64,000 nucleotides of DNA from Pandoraea captiosa (GCF_902459775.1 NZ_CABPSQ010000003.1:1-64000); one strand, 5' to 3'. Counted from the stretch's first letter, positions 17,484-28,567 are shown. Notes: generated by a model from the letters alone, not told the origin. Numbers and translations: made by a program.

Positions 17484-20330
17484 ATGAGCGAAAAGAAAGC
17501 CCCGAGCAAATATCCCGTCAACCTGCTGGACACGCCGTTCCCGATGCGCGGCGACCTGCCCAAGCGCGAACCGCTGTGGGTCAAGCAATGGCAGGAAAAG
17601 AAGATCTACGACAAGATCCGCAAGGCCAGCAAGGGCCGCCCGAAATTCATTCTGCATGACGGCCCGCCGTATGCGAACGGCGACATCCATATCGGTCACG
17701 CGGTCAACAAGATCCTCAAGGACATGATCGTCAAGGCGCGCAGCCTCGCAGGCTTCGACGCCGCTTACGTGCCGGGCTGGGACTGCCACGGCATGCCCAT
17801 CGAAATCCAGATCGAAAAGCAGTTCGGCAAGCACCTGCCGGTGCGCGAAGTGCAGGAAAAGGCGCGCGCATACGCCGCTGTCCAGATCGAGCGCCAGAAG
17901 GCGGACTTCGAGCGACTGGGTGTGCTCGGCGACTGGGACAATCCGTACAAGACCATGAACTTCTCGAACGAAGCCGACGAGCTTCGTGCGCTGGCGAAGA
18001 TTCTGGAGAACGGCTATGTGTATCGAGGCCTGAAGCCGGTGAACTGGTGCTTCGACTGCGGCTCGGCACTGGCCGAAGCGGAAGTCGAGTACAAGGACAA
18101 GACCGATCTGGCGATCGACGTGGGTTTCGCATTCGCCGAGCCGGAAAAGGTGGCCAAGGCCTTTGGCCTGTCGGCACTGCCGCGCGAAGACGGCTACATC
18201 GTCATCTGGACGACCACGCCGTGGACGATTCCGTCGAACCAGGCGCTCAACGTGCATCCGGAAGTCGAGTACGCCCTCGTCTCGACCGAACGCGGCCTGC
18301 TGATCCTCGCGACCGATCGCGTCGACGAGTGCCTGAAGACGTACGGCCTGCACGGCGACATCATCGCGCGCACCAAGGGCGAAGCGCTCTCGCTGATCCG
18401 CTTCCGTCACCCGCTCGCGACGGTGGCCGCCGCCAACGGGGGATACGACCGCACGTCGCCCGTCTACCTCGGCGACTACGTGACCACCGATACCGGTACC
18501 GGTATCGTCCACTCGGCCCCGGCCTATGGCGTGGAAGACTTCGTGTCGTGCAAGGCGCACGACATGCCGGATTCGGAAATTCGCATGCCGGTGCTGGGCG
18601 ACGGCCGTTATCAGGACAGCCTGCCGCTGTTCGGCGGTCAGTCGATCTGGGACGCCAACCCGCAGATCGTCGAAGCGCTGCGCGAGGCGGGCTCGCTGTT
18701 CCACTCGTTCAAGTACACGCACAGCTACATGCACTGCTGGCGCCACAAGTCGCCGATCATCTATCGCGCGACGAACCAGTGGTTCGCCGGCATGGACGTG
18801 AAGCCGGTCGATGGTGCGCCGGGCAACGGCCAGACGCTGCGCGAGATCGCGCTCGCCGGTATCGAAGCCACGGAGTTCTTCCCGTCCTGGGGCAAGCAAC
18901 GCCTGCACAACATGATCGCGCACCGCCCGGACTGGACGCTCTCGCGCCAGCGCCAATGGGGCGTGCCGATGGCGTTCTTCGTTCACAAGGAAACCGGTGC
19001 CCTGCACCCGCGTACGCCGGAACTGCTCGAAGCCGTGGCCAAGCGTGTGGAACTCGAAGGCATCGAAGCCTGGCAGACGCTCGACCCGGTCGAACTGCTC
19101 GGCGACGAAGCCAAGGATTACGTGAAGAACCGTGACACGCTCGACGTGTGGTTCGACTCGGGCACCACCCATTGGCACGTGCTGCGCGGCTCGCACGCGC
19201 ACGAACTCGGCTTCCCGGCGGATCTGTATCTGGAGGGCTCCGACCAGCACCGCGGCTGGTTCCACTCGTCGCTGCTGACCGCATCGATGCTCGACGGCCG
19301 CCCGCCCTACAAGGCGCTGCTCACCCACGGCTTCACCGTCGACGGTCAGGGTCGCAAGATGTCGAAGTCGATCGGCAACACGATCGTGCCGCAGGAAGTC
19401 GCGGGCAAGCTGGGCGCCGAAATCATTCGCCTGTGGGTGGCGTCGACCGATTACTCGGGCGAGTTGTCGATCTCGGACGAAATCCTCAAGCGCGTGGTCG
19501 AGAGCTACCGCCGCATCCGCAATACGCTGCGCTTCCTGCTCGCCAATCTGGCCGACTACGATCACACGAAGCACGCCATGCCGGCGGACCAGTGGCTCGA
19601 AATCGACCGTTACGCCGTGGCGCTGGCGCAATCGCTGCAAACCGAAGTGCTCGGCCATTACGACCGTTACGAGTTCCACCCGGTCGTGTCCAAGCTCCAG
19701 ACGTTCTGCTCGGAAGACCTCGGCGGCTTCTACCTCGACATCCTGAAGGACCGCCTGTACACGAGCGCGCCCGATGCGCCGGCACGCCGCGCGGCCCAGA
19801 ATGCGCTGTATCACATCACGCACGGCCTGCTCAAGGTCATGGCCCCGTTCCTGTCGTTCACGGCGGAAGAAGCGTGGCAAGTGTTCCAACCGGGCAACGA
19901 CACGATCTTCACGGAAACGTACTACGCGTATCCGGAAGTGGCGGAAGGCACGCGCCTGCTCGAAAAGTGGCATCTGCTGCGCACCGTGCGCGGCGACGTC
20001 ACCAAGGCGCTCGAAGAAGCGCGGGCTGCCGAGCAGATCGGCTCGTCGCTGCAAGCGGAAGTCGATGTGCGTGTCTCGGGCCGCAAGTACGAAGTGCTCG
20101 CCAGCCTGGGCGACGATCTGCGCTTCGTGCTGATCACGTCGGCCGCCAAGGTTACGCAAGTCGCCTCGGACGCCGAAGAAGGTGTCGTGGTCACACCGTC
20201 GACGCATCAGAAGTGCGAGCGCTGCTGGCACTATCGTGAGGACGTTGGCGCCGACGCAGCTCACCCGACCCTTTGCGGCCGTTGCGTGTCGAATCTGTTC
20301 GGCAGCGGCGAACACCGGAGCGCGGCATAA
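17484..20330 (+). CDS. ileS: Isoleucyl-tRNA synthetase
   Basis: A 948-residue class I synthetase that charges tRNA-Ile. The ATG at 17484 opens [20 protein letters not shown]; the frame is open further upstream but lies in ribF sequence. The HIGH motif is at residues 69-72 ([15 protein letters not shown]), the editing domain includes [14 protein letters not shown], and KMSKS is in [13 protein letters not shown]. The C-terminal zinc finger is [11 protein letters not shown]...CGRCVSNL. It is of normal bacterial length. Its stop overlaps the lspA start (TAATG), so the two are coupled. Confidence 0.98.
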   Translation: MSEKKAPSKYPVNLLDTPFPMRGDLPKREPLWVKQWQEKKIYDKIRKASKGRPKFILHDGPPYANGDIHIGHAVNKILKDMIVKARSLAGFDAAYVPGWDCHGMPIEIQIEKQFGKHLPVREVQEKARAYAAVQIERQKADFERLGVLGDWDNPYKTMNFSNEADELRALAKILENGYVYRGLKPVNWCFDCGSALAEAEVEYKDKTDLAIDVGFAFAEPEKVAKAFGLSALPREDGYIVIWTTTPWTIPSNQALNVHPEVEYALVSTERGLLILATDRVDECLKTYGLHGDIIARTKGEALSLIRFRHPLATVAAANGGYDRTSPVYLGDYVTTDTGTGIVHSAPAYGVEDFVSCKAHDMPDSEIRMPVLGDGRYQDSLPLFGGQSIWDANPQIVEALREAGSLFHSFKYTHSYMHCWRHKSPIIYRATNQWFAGMDVKPVDGAPGNGQTLREIALAGIEATEFFPSWGKQRLHNMIAHRPDWTLSRQRQWGVPMAFFVHKETGALHPRTPELLEAVAKRVELEGIEAWQTLDPVELLGDEAKDYVKNRDTLDVWFDSGTTHWHVLRGSHAHELGFPADLYLEGSDQHRGWFHSSLLTASMLDGRPPYKALLTHGFTVDGQGRKMSKSIGNTIVPQEVAGKLGAEIIRLWVASTDYSGELSISDEILKRVVESYRRIRNTLRFLLANLADYDHTKHAMPADQWLEIDRYAVALAQSLQTEVLGHYDRYEFHPVVSKLQTFCSEDLGGFYLDILKDRLYTSAPDAPARRAAQNALYHITHGLLKVMAPFLSFTAEEAWQVFQPGNDTIFTETYYAYPEVAEGTRLLEKWHLLRTVRGDVTKALEEARAAEQIGSSLQAEVDVRVSGRKYEVLASLGDDLRFVLITSAAKVTQVASDAEEGVVVTPSTHQKCERCWHYREDVGADAAHPTLCGRCVSNLFGSGEHRSAA

Positions 20331-20872
20331 TGGCAAGCAAGGCAGGCGCCCGCACGGGCGCAAAGCGTACCTCGGCAGGAGCAACCCGCAGTGGCAGCAC
20401 TTTCGGACTGGCGCCGTGGCTGGGGATCGCGGTCATCGCGATCCTGCTCGATCAGGTCACCAAGCTGACGATTCTGAAGACATTTCAGTACGGAGAATTC
20501 CGCCCGCTGACGTCGTTCTTCAATCTGGTGCTGGTGTACAACAAGGGCGCGGCGTTCAGCTTTCTGGCGGCTGCAGGCGGCTGGCAGCGCTGGTTCTTCA
20601 CGTTGCTCGGCGTTGTGGCGGCTACGGTTATCGTCTGGCTGCTCAAGCGGCATAACGGCCAGAAGATGTTCTGCCTGTCGCTGTCGCTGATTCTGGGCGG
20701 CGCACTGGGGAATGTGATCGACCGGGTGGTCTATGGTCATGTGATCGACTTTCTGGACTTTCACGTCGGTGGCTGGCACTGGCCGGCGTTCAACGTGGCC
20801 GACTCGGCCATTTGCGTGGGCGCGGTGTTGCTGGTGATCGACGAGTTGCGACGCGTGCGGCGCGGCAAGTAG
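20330..20872 (+). CDS. lspA: Lipoprotein signal peptidase II LspA
   Basis: About 180 residues with four predicted membrane helices. It cleaves signal peptides of diacylated prolipoproteins in the inner membrane, for which LivK (Cys21) in this window would be a substrate. The catalytic aspartates are visible: Asp131 in [14 protein letters not shown] and Asp158 in FNVADSAI. A 24-residue Ser/Ala/Arg-rich cytoplasmic N-terminus precedes the first helix. The ATG overlaps the ileS stop. coaBC follows 166 bases downstream. Confidence 0.97.
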   Translation: MASKAGARTGAKRTSAGATRSGSTFGLAPWLGIAVIAILLDQVTKLTILKTFQYGEFRPLTSFFNLVLVYNKGAAFSFLAAAGGWQRWFFTLLGVVAATVIVWLLKRHNGQKMFCLSLSLILGGALGNVIDRVVYGHVIDFLDFHVGGWHWPAFNVADSAICVGAVLLVIDELRRVRRGK

Positions 20873-21038
20873 TCAGTCCGCCCTGCCACCCACCCCGCCG
20901 CCCGATCAGCAGCACATTCAGCAGCAAGATTGGCGGCACGATTCGCGCCCGCCAACCGCGCGCGAATCGACGAGAGCAGCAAATACCGTCGCGGCGCCCT
21001 GGAGGCGCCGCGCGGCACTTTGGAGGAGGCTTTTTCCT

Positions 21039-22250
21039 ATGGAACGCGGTGAACTGGCAGGCAAGACCATCGTCCTCGGCCTGACGGGCGGCATCGCCTG
21101 CTACAAGTCGGCCGAGCTCACGCGGCTGCTCATCAAGGCCGGTGCGACGGTGCAGGTCGTCATGACCGAAGCCGCCACGCAATTCATCACGCCGCTCACG
21201 ATGCAGGCGCTCTCGGGCCGTCCGGTCTTCACAAGTCAGTGGGACAACCGCATCGACAACAACATGGCGCACATCGACCTCTCGCGTGAGGCCGACGCCA
21301 TCCTGATCGCCCCCGCCTCCACCGATTTTCTCGCCAAGCTCGCGCACGGCATGGCCGACGATCTGCTCTCCACGCTGTGCGTAGCGCGCGACTGTCCGTT
21401 GCTCGTGGCGCCCGCGATGAATCGTCAGATGTGGGCAAATCCGGCGACCCAACGCAACGCCGCGACGCTGCGCGGCGATGGCGTCACGATTCTCGGTCCC
21501 GGCAGCGGCGATCAGGCATGCGGTGAAATCGGCGATGGTCGCATGCTCGAACCGGAAGATCTCTACGAAGCGCTCGCGGGGTTCTTTCAGACGAAGCGCC
21601 TGGCCGGACGCCGTGTCCTCATTACCGCCGGTCCGACGTTCGAGCCCATCGATCCCGTGCGTGGGCTGACCAATCTGTCGAGCGGCAAGATGGGCTTCGC
21701 CCTTGCGCGCGCGGCGGCGCAAGCCGGTGCGGACGTCCATCTCGTTGCCGGTCCGACCTCGCTCGCGACGCCCTACGGGGTGACGCGCAGCAATGTCCAG
21801 ACGGCGCAGCAGATGTACGACGCCGTCATGGCAGATGTTTCGCGCAACGACATTTTCATCGCCGTGGCGGCGGTCGCCGACTGGCGGGTGAAGGACGTGG
21901 CGCGCGACAAGATCAAGAAGACGGGCGACGCGGATGTGCCGACGCTCGAATTCGTCCAGAATCCGGACATTCTCGCCGCCGTGGCGCAACTGCCGGCTCC
22001 GCCCTACTGCGTGGGTTTTGCAGCCGAGTCGGGCGATCTGGAAAAGCATGGCGCGCAAAAGCGTCAGCGCAAACAGGTGCCGCTGCTCGTGGGCAATCTC
22101 GGGCCCGCCACGTTCGGGCAGGACGACAACGAAGTGATTCTGTTCGACGAGTCGGGCCAAAAGCGCCTGCCGCGCGCCGACAAGCAGTCCCTCGCGCGCA
22201 GCCTGATCGTCGAGATCGCCGCGCGCCTGCCGTCGCGCAAGCCGGCCTGA
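21039..22250 (+). CDS. coaBC: Bifunctional phosphopantothenoylcysteine decarboxylase / phosphopantothenate-cysteine ligase
   Basis: A 403-residue enzyme joining two steps of coenzyme A synthesis. The N-terminal FMN-dependent CoaC half has [16 protein letters not shown], the catalytic-histidine region [20 protein letters not shown] and [16 protein letters not shown]. The C-terminal CoaB half has [22 protein letters not shown] and [18 protein letters not shown] lies close upstream of the ATG. The frame is complete and of normal length. Confidence 0.97.
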   Translation: MERGELAGKTIVLGLTGGIACYKSAELTRLLIKAGATVQVVMTEAATQFITPLTMQALSGRPVFTSQWDNRIDNNMAHIDLSREADAILIAPASTDFLAKLAHGMADDLLSTLCVARDCPLLVAPAMNRQMWANPATQRNAATLRGDGVTILGPGSGDQACGEIGDGRMLEPEDLYEALAGFFQTKRLAGRRVLITAGPTFEPIDPVRGLTNLSSGKMGFALARAAAQAGADVHLVAGPTSLATPYGVTRSNVQTAQQMYDAVMADVSRNDIFIAVAAVADWRVKDVARDKIKKTGDADVPTLEFVQNPDILAAVAQLPAPPYCVGFAAESGDLEKHGAQKRQRKQVPLLVGNLGPATFGQDDNEVILFDESGQKRLPRADKQSLARSLIVEIAARLPSRKPA

Positions 22251-22275
22251 TTGGGCTGATTTCGCCGATTGCGCC
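22249..22275. repeat. 9-bp tandem repeat, 3 units, at the end of coaBC
   Basis: GATTGGGCT, GATTTCGCC and GATTGCGCC run in tandem from the last base pair of the stop codon into the gap. A second 9-bp set (GAACGGTCG, GAACGTTCC, GAACATTCC) lies at 22370-22396 in the same gap and contains the palindrome CGGAACGTTCCG (22377-22388). Confidence 0.6.
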
Positions 22276-22497
22276 GAACACACCCGCAATACCCCTACAG
22301 CCAGTCCGTCTGTCATTGTCGTTGTCCGGCGACGCTGACAGACTGGCGGGGATGAGCGGCGGGGCAGCCGAACGGTCGGAACGTTCCGAACATTCCATAC
22401 GTTTCACGTGCTCCGCGCTTTGCACGCTTTCACCTCGTTCGGCGCCTCGTCCGTCGGTCCACCGGCCCTCGGACCAGAGCCTTCGAAAACCATCAAA

Positions 22498-23718
22498 ATG
22501 ACGCTACCTTCTTCCTCCGCGCGACCGACAGTCAGTGTCTACGGGACCCTGAGCATGCTCGCCGGGATCATGTTCTTCGGCTTCATGACGATCGGCATGC
22601 CGCTTCCCGTGCTGCCGGTGTATGTTCATGAAACGCTCGGCTTCGGCTCGTTCGTCGTCGGGGTGACGATCGGCATTCAGTCGGTCGTCACGCTGCTGCT
22701 GCGCTCATACGCCGGGCGCACTGTAGACACGCGCGGCCCACGTCACGCTGTGCTCACAGGTCTGTGCGGCTGTGCAGCGGCGGGCGTGCTGTACCTTGTC
22801 GCGTCGGTCATGCCCACGCCCGCGCTCGCGCTCGGCGTGCTGCTTGCCGGACGCGTCGTGCTCGGCTTCGGGGAAAGCCTGCTGCTCACAGGCGGCATGT
22901 CGTGGGGTATCGGCCTGCTCGGTGCGACGCACGCGAGCAAGGCCATCTCGTGGCAAGGCGTGTCGATGTACACCGCGCTCGCGGTTGGCGCGCCGTTTGG
23001 CGCGTACTTGTTGCAGGCGGCGGGCTTCACCGTCGTGTCGCTCGTCAACGTCGGCTTGCCCGCCGTGGCATTCGCTATCGCGCTGCGCCTGCCCGCGGCG
23101 GCGCCCGTGGGCGGCACGCGCCTGTCGTTCTTCAGGGTCGTCGGCCTGGTCTGGCGTCCCGGTCTCGCCATGACGCTCGGCAGCATCGGCTATGCGGTGA
23201 TCGCGGCGTTCATCACGTTGTTTTACGCAAGCCACGGCTGGTCAGGTGCGGCGTTTGCGCTCACGCTCTACAGCGGCACGTTCATCGCGATGCGTGTACT
23301 GTTCTCGCATGCGGTGGACCGTTTCGGCGGACGCCGCGTCGCCATGTGCTCGCTGGTTTTCAGCGCCATCGGTCAATTTCTGCTGTGGGGTGCGGTCAAT
23401 CCGCATATGGCGCTGGTCGGCGCCGGCCTCACGGGTGTGGGATTCTCCCTGGTGTTTCCGGCGCTCGGTGTGGAAGCGCTGCGTCAGGTCCCCGCGCAGA
23501 ACCGTGGCGCGGCGCTGGCCGCCTACTCCGCGTTCTTCGATCTCGCCCTGGGGCTGATCGGGCCAATGGCCGGACTGGTGGCCAACTTCTTCGGCTACGC
23601 CTCGATTTTTCTGTGCGGCGCCCTCGGCGGCATTGTGGCCATTCTGATGATTGCGCGCCTGCCGCACGCAGGCCCGGGTACCGCGCCGGTGGACGCCTCC
23701 GCCGGCAGCGGCCACTGA
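22498..23718 (+). CDS. MFS transporter, YfcJ/YhhS (UPF0226) family
   Basis: About 406 residues with 12 predicted membrane helices. The start region MFFGFMTIGMPLPVLPVYVH, and LLAGRVVLGFGESLLLTGG in helix 4 or 5, closely recall the E. coli YfcJ/YhhS branch of the major facilitator superfamily (reported to include sugar or multidrug efflux pumps). The actual substrate is unknown. I chose the ATG at 22498; the frame is open to 22408 but that part is not hydrophobic. It follows coaBC in the same direction and precedes an LLM-type oxidoreductase by 74 bases. Confidence 0.85.
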   Translation: MTLPSSSARPTVSVYGTLSMLAGIMFFGFMTIGMPLPVLPVYVHETLGFGSFVVGVTIGIQSVVTLLLRSYAGRTVDTRGPRHAVLTGLCGCAAAGVLYLVASVMPTPALALGVLLAGRVVLGFGESLLLTGGMSWGIGLLGATHASKAISWQGVSMYTALAVGAPFGAYLLQAAGFTVVSLVNVGLPAVAFAIALRLPAAAPVGGTRLSFFRVVGLVWRPGLAMTLGSIGYAVIAAFITLFYASHGWSGAAFALTLYSGTFIAMRVLFSHAVDRFGGRRVAMCSLVFSAIGQFLLWGAVNPHMALVGAGLTGVGFSLVFPALGVEALRQVPAQNRGAALAAYSAFFDLALGLIGPMAGLVANFFGYASIFLCGALGGIVAILMIARLPHAGPGTAPVDASAGSGH

Positions 23719-23792
23719 ACGATACATGACGATGCGTCGATGCCCCCGAGCCGCGCGGCGACCGTGGGGGATCGACAAGGAGCGGGAAACGC

Positions 23793-24824
23793 ATGGTGCA
23801 ACCAACGCAGCGAATCAAACTCTCGATTCTCGATCAGACGCCGGTGATTCACGGGCATAGCGTGGCGGACGCCATCGCGGCAACCGTGGAGCTGGCGCAA
23901 GCCGCCGACGACCTGGGCTACACACGCTACTGGTGTGCAGAGCACCACGGGCTGCGCGGCGTGGCCAACCCCGCGCCGGAAGTCATGATCGCGCGGCTCG
24001 CGAGCGTAACGAAGCGCCTGCGGGTGGGCTCGGGCGGCGTCATGCTGCCGTACTACAGTCCTTTCAAACTCGCCGAGCAATTTCTGATGCTCGAAGCGCT
24101 GTTCCCGAACCGGATCGACCTGGGTGTCGGCCGTGCACCGGGCGGCGACATGCGTACCGCGCGCGCCGTCGCGAAAGGCCCGTACGACGCAGGCGAACAC
24201 TTTCCCCAGCAGGTCGCCGAACTGGCCGGCCTCTTCGGCGACACATTGCCCGACGATCACCCGTATCGCGGCGTGTTGCTGCAACCGGCCGTCGAGACAC
24301 GACCCGAGCTGTGGGTATTGGGATCGAGTGAATTTGGCGGGCTGCTCGCCGCTCAACTCGGCCTTCGCTACTGTTTCGCGCACTTCATCAATGCCCATTA
24401 CGGACATCGTGTGACGCAGGCCTATCGCGAGCGTTTCACGCCGGGTCAGCTCGACAAGCCCTACTGCTCGGTCGCGCTGTTCGTCATCTGCGCAGATACG
24501 CAGGCGCAAGCCGAAGCCCTGGAAGCGGGCGTGGACCTGCGTCGTGTGCAGATGGCCTACGGCATGAACGAGCCGATTCCCAGCCTCGAACAAGGTGCGC
24601 AGGCCAAGCCTCAGTACCGCGACAGGGAGTTGTCGGTGATTGCGAGGGAGAAGCCGCGTAGTATCATCGGCACCCCGGAGCGCGTGACCGAGCGCGTGCT
24701 CGAATTGCAGGCGCAGTTCGAGGCCGACGAAATCACTGTGCTGACGGTCGCAGGCAGCTACCGCGCCCGATTGCGTTCCCACGAATTGCTCGCACAGGCG
24801 TTTTCGTTGCGCGCCGAGGATTAA
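23793..24824 (+). CDS. LLM-class flavin-dependent oxidoreductase (luciferase-like monooxygenase)
   Basis: A 343-residue TIM-barrel protein of the bacterial luciferase superfamily. Typical stretches are LAQAADDLGYTRYWCAEHHG, RVGSGGVMLPYYSPFKLAEQF and NRIDLGVGRAPGGD, which resemble E. coli YhbW. These proteins use FMNH2 or F420H2 supplied in trans to oxygenate organic substrates; the substrate here is unknown. AAGGAG lies ten bases before the ATG. No flavin reductase partner is adjacent. Confidence 0.88.
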   Translation: MVQPTQRIKLSILDQTPVIHGHSVADAIAATVELAQAADDLGYTRYWCAEHHGLRGVANPAPEVMIARLASVTKRLRVGSGGVMLPYYSPFKLAEQFLMLEALFPNRIDLGVGRAPGGDMRTARAVAKGPYDAGEHFPQQVAELAGLFGDTLPDDHPYRGVLLQPAVETRPELWVLGSSEFGGLLAAQLGLRYCFAHFINAHYGHRVTQAYRERFTPGQLDKPYCSVALFVICADTQAQAEALEAGVDLRRVQMAYGMNEPIPSLEQGAQAKPQYRDRELSVIAREKPRSIIGTPERVTERVLELQAQFEADEITVLTVAGSYRARLRSHELLAQAFSLRAED

Positions 24825-24853
24825 GCCCCTTCGGTTTGCTCCGCCGCCACGAG

Positions 24854-24916
24854 CGATTCGGTCGATTCGGCCGAGCCAACCGAGCCAACCGATCCAACCG
24901 ATCCAACCGATTTCGC
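24854..24916. repeat. 9-bp tandem repeat array, 7 units
   Basis: Seven consecutive 9-bp units on a CGATTCGGT / CGAGCCAAC / CGATCCAAC theme fill the gap between the LLM oxidoreductase and dut. Neighbouring units are identical in pairs, pointing to recent slippage. Confidence 0.8.
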
Positions 24917-24953
24917 CGACTTCTTTTTTGCCCTAATTCAACGCCATCACGCC

Positions 24954-25400
24954 ATGAAACTCGACGTCAAGATTCTCGACGAACGCCTTCGCATGCAGTT
25001 GCCCGCCTACGCGACCCCGGGCAGCGCCGGCCTCGACCTGCGCGCCTGTCTGGACGCCCCGATGACCATCGCCCCCGGCCAGACGGTGCTCGTGCCGACG
25101 GGCCTGGCCATCCATCTGGCGGACGCGGGCTACGCCGCGCTGATCCTGCCGCGCTCGGGTCTCGGCCACAAGCACGGCATCGTGCTCGGTAACCTGGTCG
25201 GCCTGATCGACTCGGACTATCAGGGGCAGTTGATGGTCTCGACGTGGAATCGCGGCAATGAGCCGTTCGTGTTGAATCCGTTCGAGCGTCTGGCGCAACT
25301 GGTAATCGTGCCGGTCGTGCAGGCCGAATTCAATATCGTCGACGAATTCCCCGAAAGCGATCGCGGCGCCGGCGGCTTCGGCAGCACGGGCAAGCAGTAA
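24954..25400 (+). CDS. dut: Deoxyuridine 5'-triphosphate nucleotidohydrolase (dUTPase)
   Basis: A 148-residue trimeric dUTPase that hydrolyses dUTP to dUMP and PPi, protecting DNA from uracil. The five family motifs are present: [12 protein letters not shown] (I), [10 protein letters not shown] (II), [11 protein letters not shown] (III), [10 protein letters not shown] (IV) and the C-terminal [11 protein letters not shown] (V), which closes on the nucleotide. It is the last plus-strand gene before a bidirectional terminator shared with clpA. Confidence 0.97.
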   Translation: MKLDVKILDERLRMQLPAYATPGSAGLDLRACLDAPMTIAPGQTVLVPTGLAIHLADAGYAALILPRSGLGHKHGIVLGNLVGLIDSDYQGQLMVSTWNRGNEPFVLNPFERLAQLVIVPVVQAEFNIVDEFPESDRGAGGFGSTGKQ

Positions 25401-25466
25401 CGCGCTAACGCCATCACGCGATAACGCAAGCCGCCGCCCCGGTCTCGACGGAGCACGGATGCAACG

Positions 25467-25494
25467 AAAAAGCGCCGCAAATGCGGCGCTTTTT
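25467..25494. terminator. Bidirectional terminator between dut and clpA
   Basis: An AAAAAGCGCCGCA / TGCGGCGCTTTTT stem with a two-base loop and flanking A and T runs that serve both strands. It lies 23 bases before the clpA stop. Confidence 0.9.
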
Positions 25495-25516
25495 CTTTAG
25501 GGCAATACCGGCTCGA

Positions 25517-27814
25517 TCACTCGACTTCGGCGGCTTCCGGCTGTGCCTTGGTGTTGCCGTCCTCGGGGAAGGACAGTTGCACCTGATCGTGCTCGTCCAG
25601 GTCGACGCTCACGCGGCCTCCGCTGGTGAGGCGGCCGAACAGCAGTTCGTCTGCCAGCGCACGACGAATCGTGTCCTGGATCAAACGCTGCATCGGACGC
25701 GCGCCCATGAGCGGATCGAAACCCTTCTTCGACAGATACGTGCGCAGCTTGTCCGTGAAGACAACTTCGACCTTCTTCTCGTGCAGCTGATCTTCGAGCT
25801 GAATGAGGAACTTGTCGACCACGCGCAGAATAATCTGCTCGTCGAGCGGCTTGAAGCTGATGATCGCATCCAGACGGTTGCGGAATTCCGGCGTGAACAT
25901 GCGCTTGATGTCGGCCATCTCGTCGCCGGCCTGACGCTCGTTCGTAAAGCCGATGCTCGCACGGTTGATCGTCTCGGCACCCGCGTTCGTCGTCATGATG
26001 ATGATGACGTTACGGAAGTCTGCCTTGCGACCGTTGTTGTCCGTCAGCGTGCCGTGATCCATCACCTGGAGCAGCACGTTGAAGATGTCCGGATGCGCCT
26101 TCTCGATTTCGTCGAGCAACAGCACGCAATGCGGCTTTTTCGTGACAGCTTCGGTCAGCAAACCACCCTGGTCGAACCCCACATAGCCCGGCGGCGCGCC
26201 GATCAGACGGCTCACGGCATGGCGCTCCATGTACTCCGACATGTCGAACCGGATCAGCTCGATGCCGAGCGTGAACGCGAGTTGCTTCGCCACTTCGGTC
26301 TTGCCAACGCCGGTCGGGCCGGAGAACAGGAACGCACCAATCGGCTTGTCCGTCTTGCCCAGCCCGGCGCGCGACATCTTGATCGCTGCCGACAGGGCGT
26401 CGATGGCCGGATCCTGCCCGAACACCACGCTCTTGAGGTCGCGATCGAGCGTTTGCAACTTGCCGCGATCGTCCGCCGACACGCTTTGCGCCGGAATCCG
26501 GGCGATCTTCGAGACGATTTCCTCGATCTCGCCCTTGCCGATCGTCTTCTTCTGCTTGGATTTCGGCAGAATGCGTTGCGCGGCGCCCGCTTCATCGATC
26601 ACGTCGATGGCCTTGTCCGGCAGATGGCGGTCGGTGATGAACTTCGCCGACAGTTCCGCCGCGGCCGAGAGCGCGCTCGACGAATACTTCACGCCGTGGT
26701 GCTCTTCGAAACGCGACTTCAGCCCGCGCAGAATCTGCACCGTCTGCTCGACGGTGGGCTCGTTCACGTCGATCTTCTGGAAACGGCGCGACAGCGCTGC
26801 GTCCTTCTCGAAGATGCCGCGATATTCGGTGAACGTCGTCGCGCCGATGCACTTGAGCTGCCCGGACGACAGTGCCGGCTTGAGCAGGTTCGAGGCGTCG
26901 AGCGTGCCGCCCGATGCGGCGCCCGCGCCGATCAGGGTATGAATTTCGTCGATGAACAGGATCGCGTTGTTGCGCTCCTTGAGTTCCTTGAGCACCGCCT
27001 TCAGACGCTGCTCGAAGTCACCGCGATACTTGGTACCGGCCAGCAGCGCACCCATATCCAGCGAGTAGACCGTTGCGTCCTGCAGGATCTCCGGGACTTC
27101 GCCACGCGTGACGCGCCAGGCGAGCCCTTCGGCGATCGCCGTCTTGCCCACACCGGCTTCGCCCACGAGCAACGGATTGTTCTTGCGGCGGCGGCACAGC
27201 ACCTGCACCACGCGTTCGACTTCCGATTCGCGCCCGATGAGCGGATCGATCTTGCCGTCGCGCGCCATCTGGTTGAGGTTCTGCGTGTACTGCGCGAGCG
27301 GGCTTTCCTTGGTGTTCGCCCCCTCTTCCCCTTCGGCACTGCCCTCGCCGGCCTTGGCCGACTCGCCGGACGCACCGGTCTTGGTGATGCCGTGGGAGAT
27401 GAAATTGACGACGTCCAGACGCGTCACGCCCTGCTGCTGCAGGTAGTAGACCGCGTGGGAATCCTTCTCGCCGAAGATGGCGACCAGCACGTTTGCGCCC
27501 GTGACTTCCTTCTTGCCGTTGGAAGTGGACTGCACGTGCATGATGGCGCGTTGGATCACGCGCTGAAAACCGAGCGTGGGCTGGGTGTCGACCTCGTCGC
27601 TGCCCGGCACCGTCGGTGTGTTGTCAGCGATGAAATTGCGCAGGTTCTGGCGCAAATCGTCGAGATTTGCCGCGCAGGCGCGCAATACTTCGGCTGCTGT
27701 CGGGTTATCCAACAAGGCGAGCAACAGGTGCTCGACCGTGATGAATTCGTGTCGTGCCTGGCGCGCTTCCATAAACGCCATGTGCAGGCTGACTTCCAAT
27801 TCCTGGGCAATCAT
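25517..27814 (-). CDS. clpA: ATP-dependent Clp protease ATP-binding subunit ClpA
   Basis: A 765-residue AAA+ unfoldase. The N-domain ([19 protein letters not shown]) binds ClpS. D1 has Walker [10 protein letters not shown] and Walker [11 protein letters not shown]2 has Walker [10 protein letters not shown] and [13 protein letters not shown]. The IGL-type loop for ClpP docking lies in D2. It feeds unfolded substrates to ClpP. The ATG at 27814 overlaps the clpS stop (ATGA), so clpS-clpA are coupled. A Gly/Ser/Glu-rich linker sits between the N-domain and D1. Confidence 0.98.
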   Translation of the reverse strand: MIAQELEVSLHMAFMEARQARHEFITVEHLLLALLDNPTAAEVLRACAANLDDLRQNLRNFIADNTPTVPGSDEVDTQPTLGFQRVIQRAIMHVQSTSNGKKEVTGANVLVAIFGEKDSHAVYYLQQQGVTRLDVVNFISHGITKTGASGESAKAGEGSAEGEEGANTKESPLAQYTQNLNQMARDGKIDPLIGRESEVERVVQVLCRRRKNNPLLVGEAGVGKTAIAEGLAWRVTRGEVPEILQDATVYSLDMGALLAGTKYRGDFEQRLKAVLKELKERNNAILFIDEIHTLIGAGAASGGTLDASNLLKPALSSGQLKCIGATTFTEYRGIFEKDAALSRRFQKIDVNEPTVEQTVQILRGLKSRFEEHHGVKYSSSALSAAAELSAKFITDRHLPDKAIDVIDEAGAAQRILPKSKQKKTIGKGEIEEIVSKIARIPAQSVSADDRGKLQTLDRDLKSVVFGQDPAIDALSAAIKMSRAGLGKTDKPIGAFLFSGPTGVGKTEVAKQLAFTLGIELIRFDMSEYMERHAVSRLIGAPPGYVGFDQGGLLTEAVTKKPHCVLLLDEIEKAHPDIFNVLLQVMDHGTLTDNNGRKADFRNVIIIMTTNAGAETINRASIGFTNERQAGDEMADIKRMFTPEFRNRLDAIISFKPLDEQIILRVVDKFLIQLEDQLHEKKVEVVFTDKLRTYLSKKGFDPLMGARPMQRLIQDTIRRALADELLFGRLTSGGRVSVDLDEHDQVQLSFPEDGNTKAQPEAAEVE

Positions 27815-28125
27815 GCTTCCTCCATCACGCACTGCAGCGGGTGCCCGGACTGCCTTGCATGGCTAACGACTTGCTCAACTTTGGTCGCCGCGACGTCGCG
27901 CGTAAAGACCCCACAAACTCCCCTGCCCTCGCGATGAACCTTGAGCATGATCTGCGTGGCAGATTCCCGGTCCTTATTGAAATATTCCTGAATGACCATC
28001 ACCACGAACTCCATCGGGGTGAAATCGTCGTTCAACAGTACCACCTTGTACATGGACGGCGGCTTGAGCTGCTGCTCCTGCCGCTCCTGTACGGTGTCGT
28101 CATGCGTTGTCGGTAAGGTTGCCAT
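27811..28125 (-). CDS. clpS: ClpS, adaptor of the ClpAP protease
   Basis: A 104-residue N-end rule adaptor that delivers substrates with bulky N-terminal residues to ClpA. The N-degron pocket signature [17 protein letters not shown] and [16 protein letters not shown] are intact, and the first 25 residues form the usual flexible tail. It is the first gene of clpS-clpA and overlaps clpA by four bases. It is divergent from the cold-shock gene across about 440 bases. Confidence 0.97.
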   Translation of the reverse strand: MATLPTTHDDTVQERQEQQLKPPSMYKVVLLNDDFTPMEFVVMVIQEYFNKDRESATQIMLKVHREGRGVCGVFTRDVAATKVEQVVSHARQSGHPLQCVMEEA

Positions 28126-28392
28126 ACGTGGATTCTAAACAACTCCCGGGTGCAGGAAGCAATCGGAGCTCCTATTGCCGCCTGCCGTCCGGTTCTCCAC
28201 CGGAATGCCAACACTCGTCGTTCAGCGCGTGCGTTGTCCAGCAAGGCGCTGCAGCCCCGACCACCGGGGGTGCCACACCCATATGAGTCAGCTTAACCCA
28301 AATTTCAAGCCCGTGTCTCCGCACGGCTTATGCCCTCCCAGATATAAGGGTAAAACCTGATCGAACGTAAGTTCTATCGTTCAAAAAAGGGC

Positions 28393-28422
28393 TTGACACT
28401 GTTGGTAGTTAGCGAAAACAAT
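28393..28422 (+). promoter_or_regulatory. Candidate promoter of the cold-shock gene
   Basis: A perfect -35 TTGACA (28393-28398) is followed after 17-18 bases by a weak -10 (AAACAA / AACAAT). This would give a leader of about 140 bases, long as in E. coli cspA, where the leader acts as a temperature-sensing RNA. Confidence 0.45.
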
Positions 28423-28485
28423 CGACGTGGCGCTTTTCCTCTATAAGTGATTTAAAAGAAAAGATGCCTGGGTGAGCCTAAGAAG

Positions 28486-28508
28486 CCGCCGCCAGCCGGC
28501 GGGTTTTT
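28486..28508 (+). promoter_or_regulatory. Terminator-like hairpin inside the csp leader (possible attenuator)
   Basis: Six-base GC stem CCGCCG / CGGCGG with a five-base loop, followed by GTTTTT, 60 bases before the csp ATG and downstream of the candidate promoter. Confidence 0.5.
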
Positions 28509-28567
28509 CAGATGTGCTCGTTGTTGCGGTGATATGTAGTAGTCGTAATTGTTTAGGGGAAGTTTGT

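Larger units (their letters stand above)
28126..28567. other. Divergent gap clpS / cold-shock gene with long csp leader
   Basis: No gene is present. It contains GAAC-GTAA-GTTC near 28363-28374, the candidate csp promoter (28393-28421), and a terminator-like hairpin (28486-28508) inside the csp leader. The clpS promoter should lie within the left half; no strong match was seen. Confidence 0.5.

Noticed and set aside
17433-20384. 983-codon open frame on the minus strand opposite ileS
   Set aside because: Antisense shadow of ileS with biased composition and no recognisable domain.
22377-22388. CGGAACGTTCCG as a regulator site
   Set aside because: The palindrome arises from the 9-bp repeat units GAACGGTCG/GAACGTTCC, so symmetry may be incidental.
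24854-24916. CRISPR array
   Set aside because: Units are only 9 bp, contiguous without spacers, and there are no cas genes.
25481-27937. 818-codon open frame on the plus strand opposite clpA
   Set aside because: It is the antisense shadow of clpA, whose GC-rich third positions keep the opposite frame free of stops; the translation is Arg/His/Leu-rich with no family motif.
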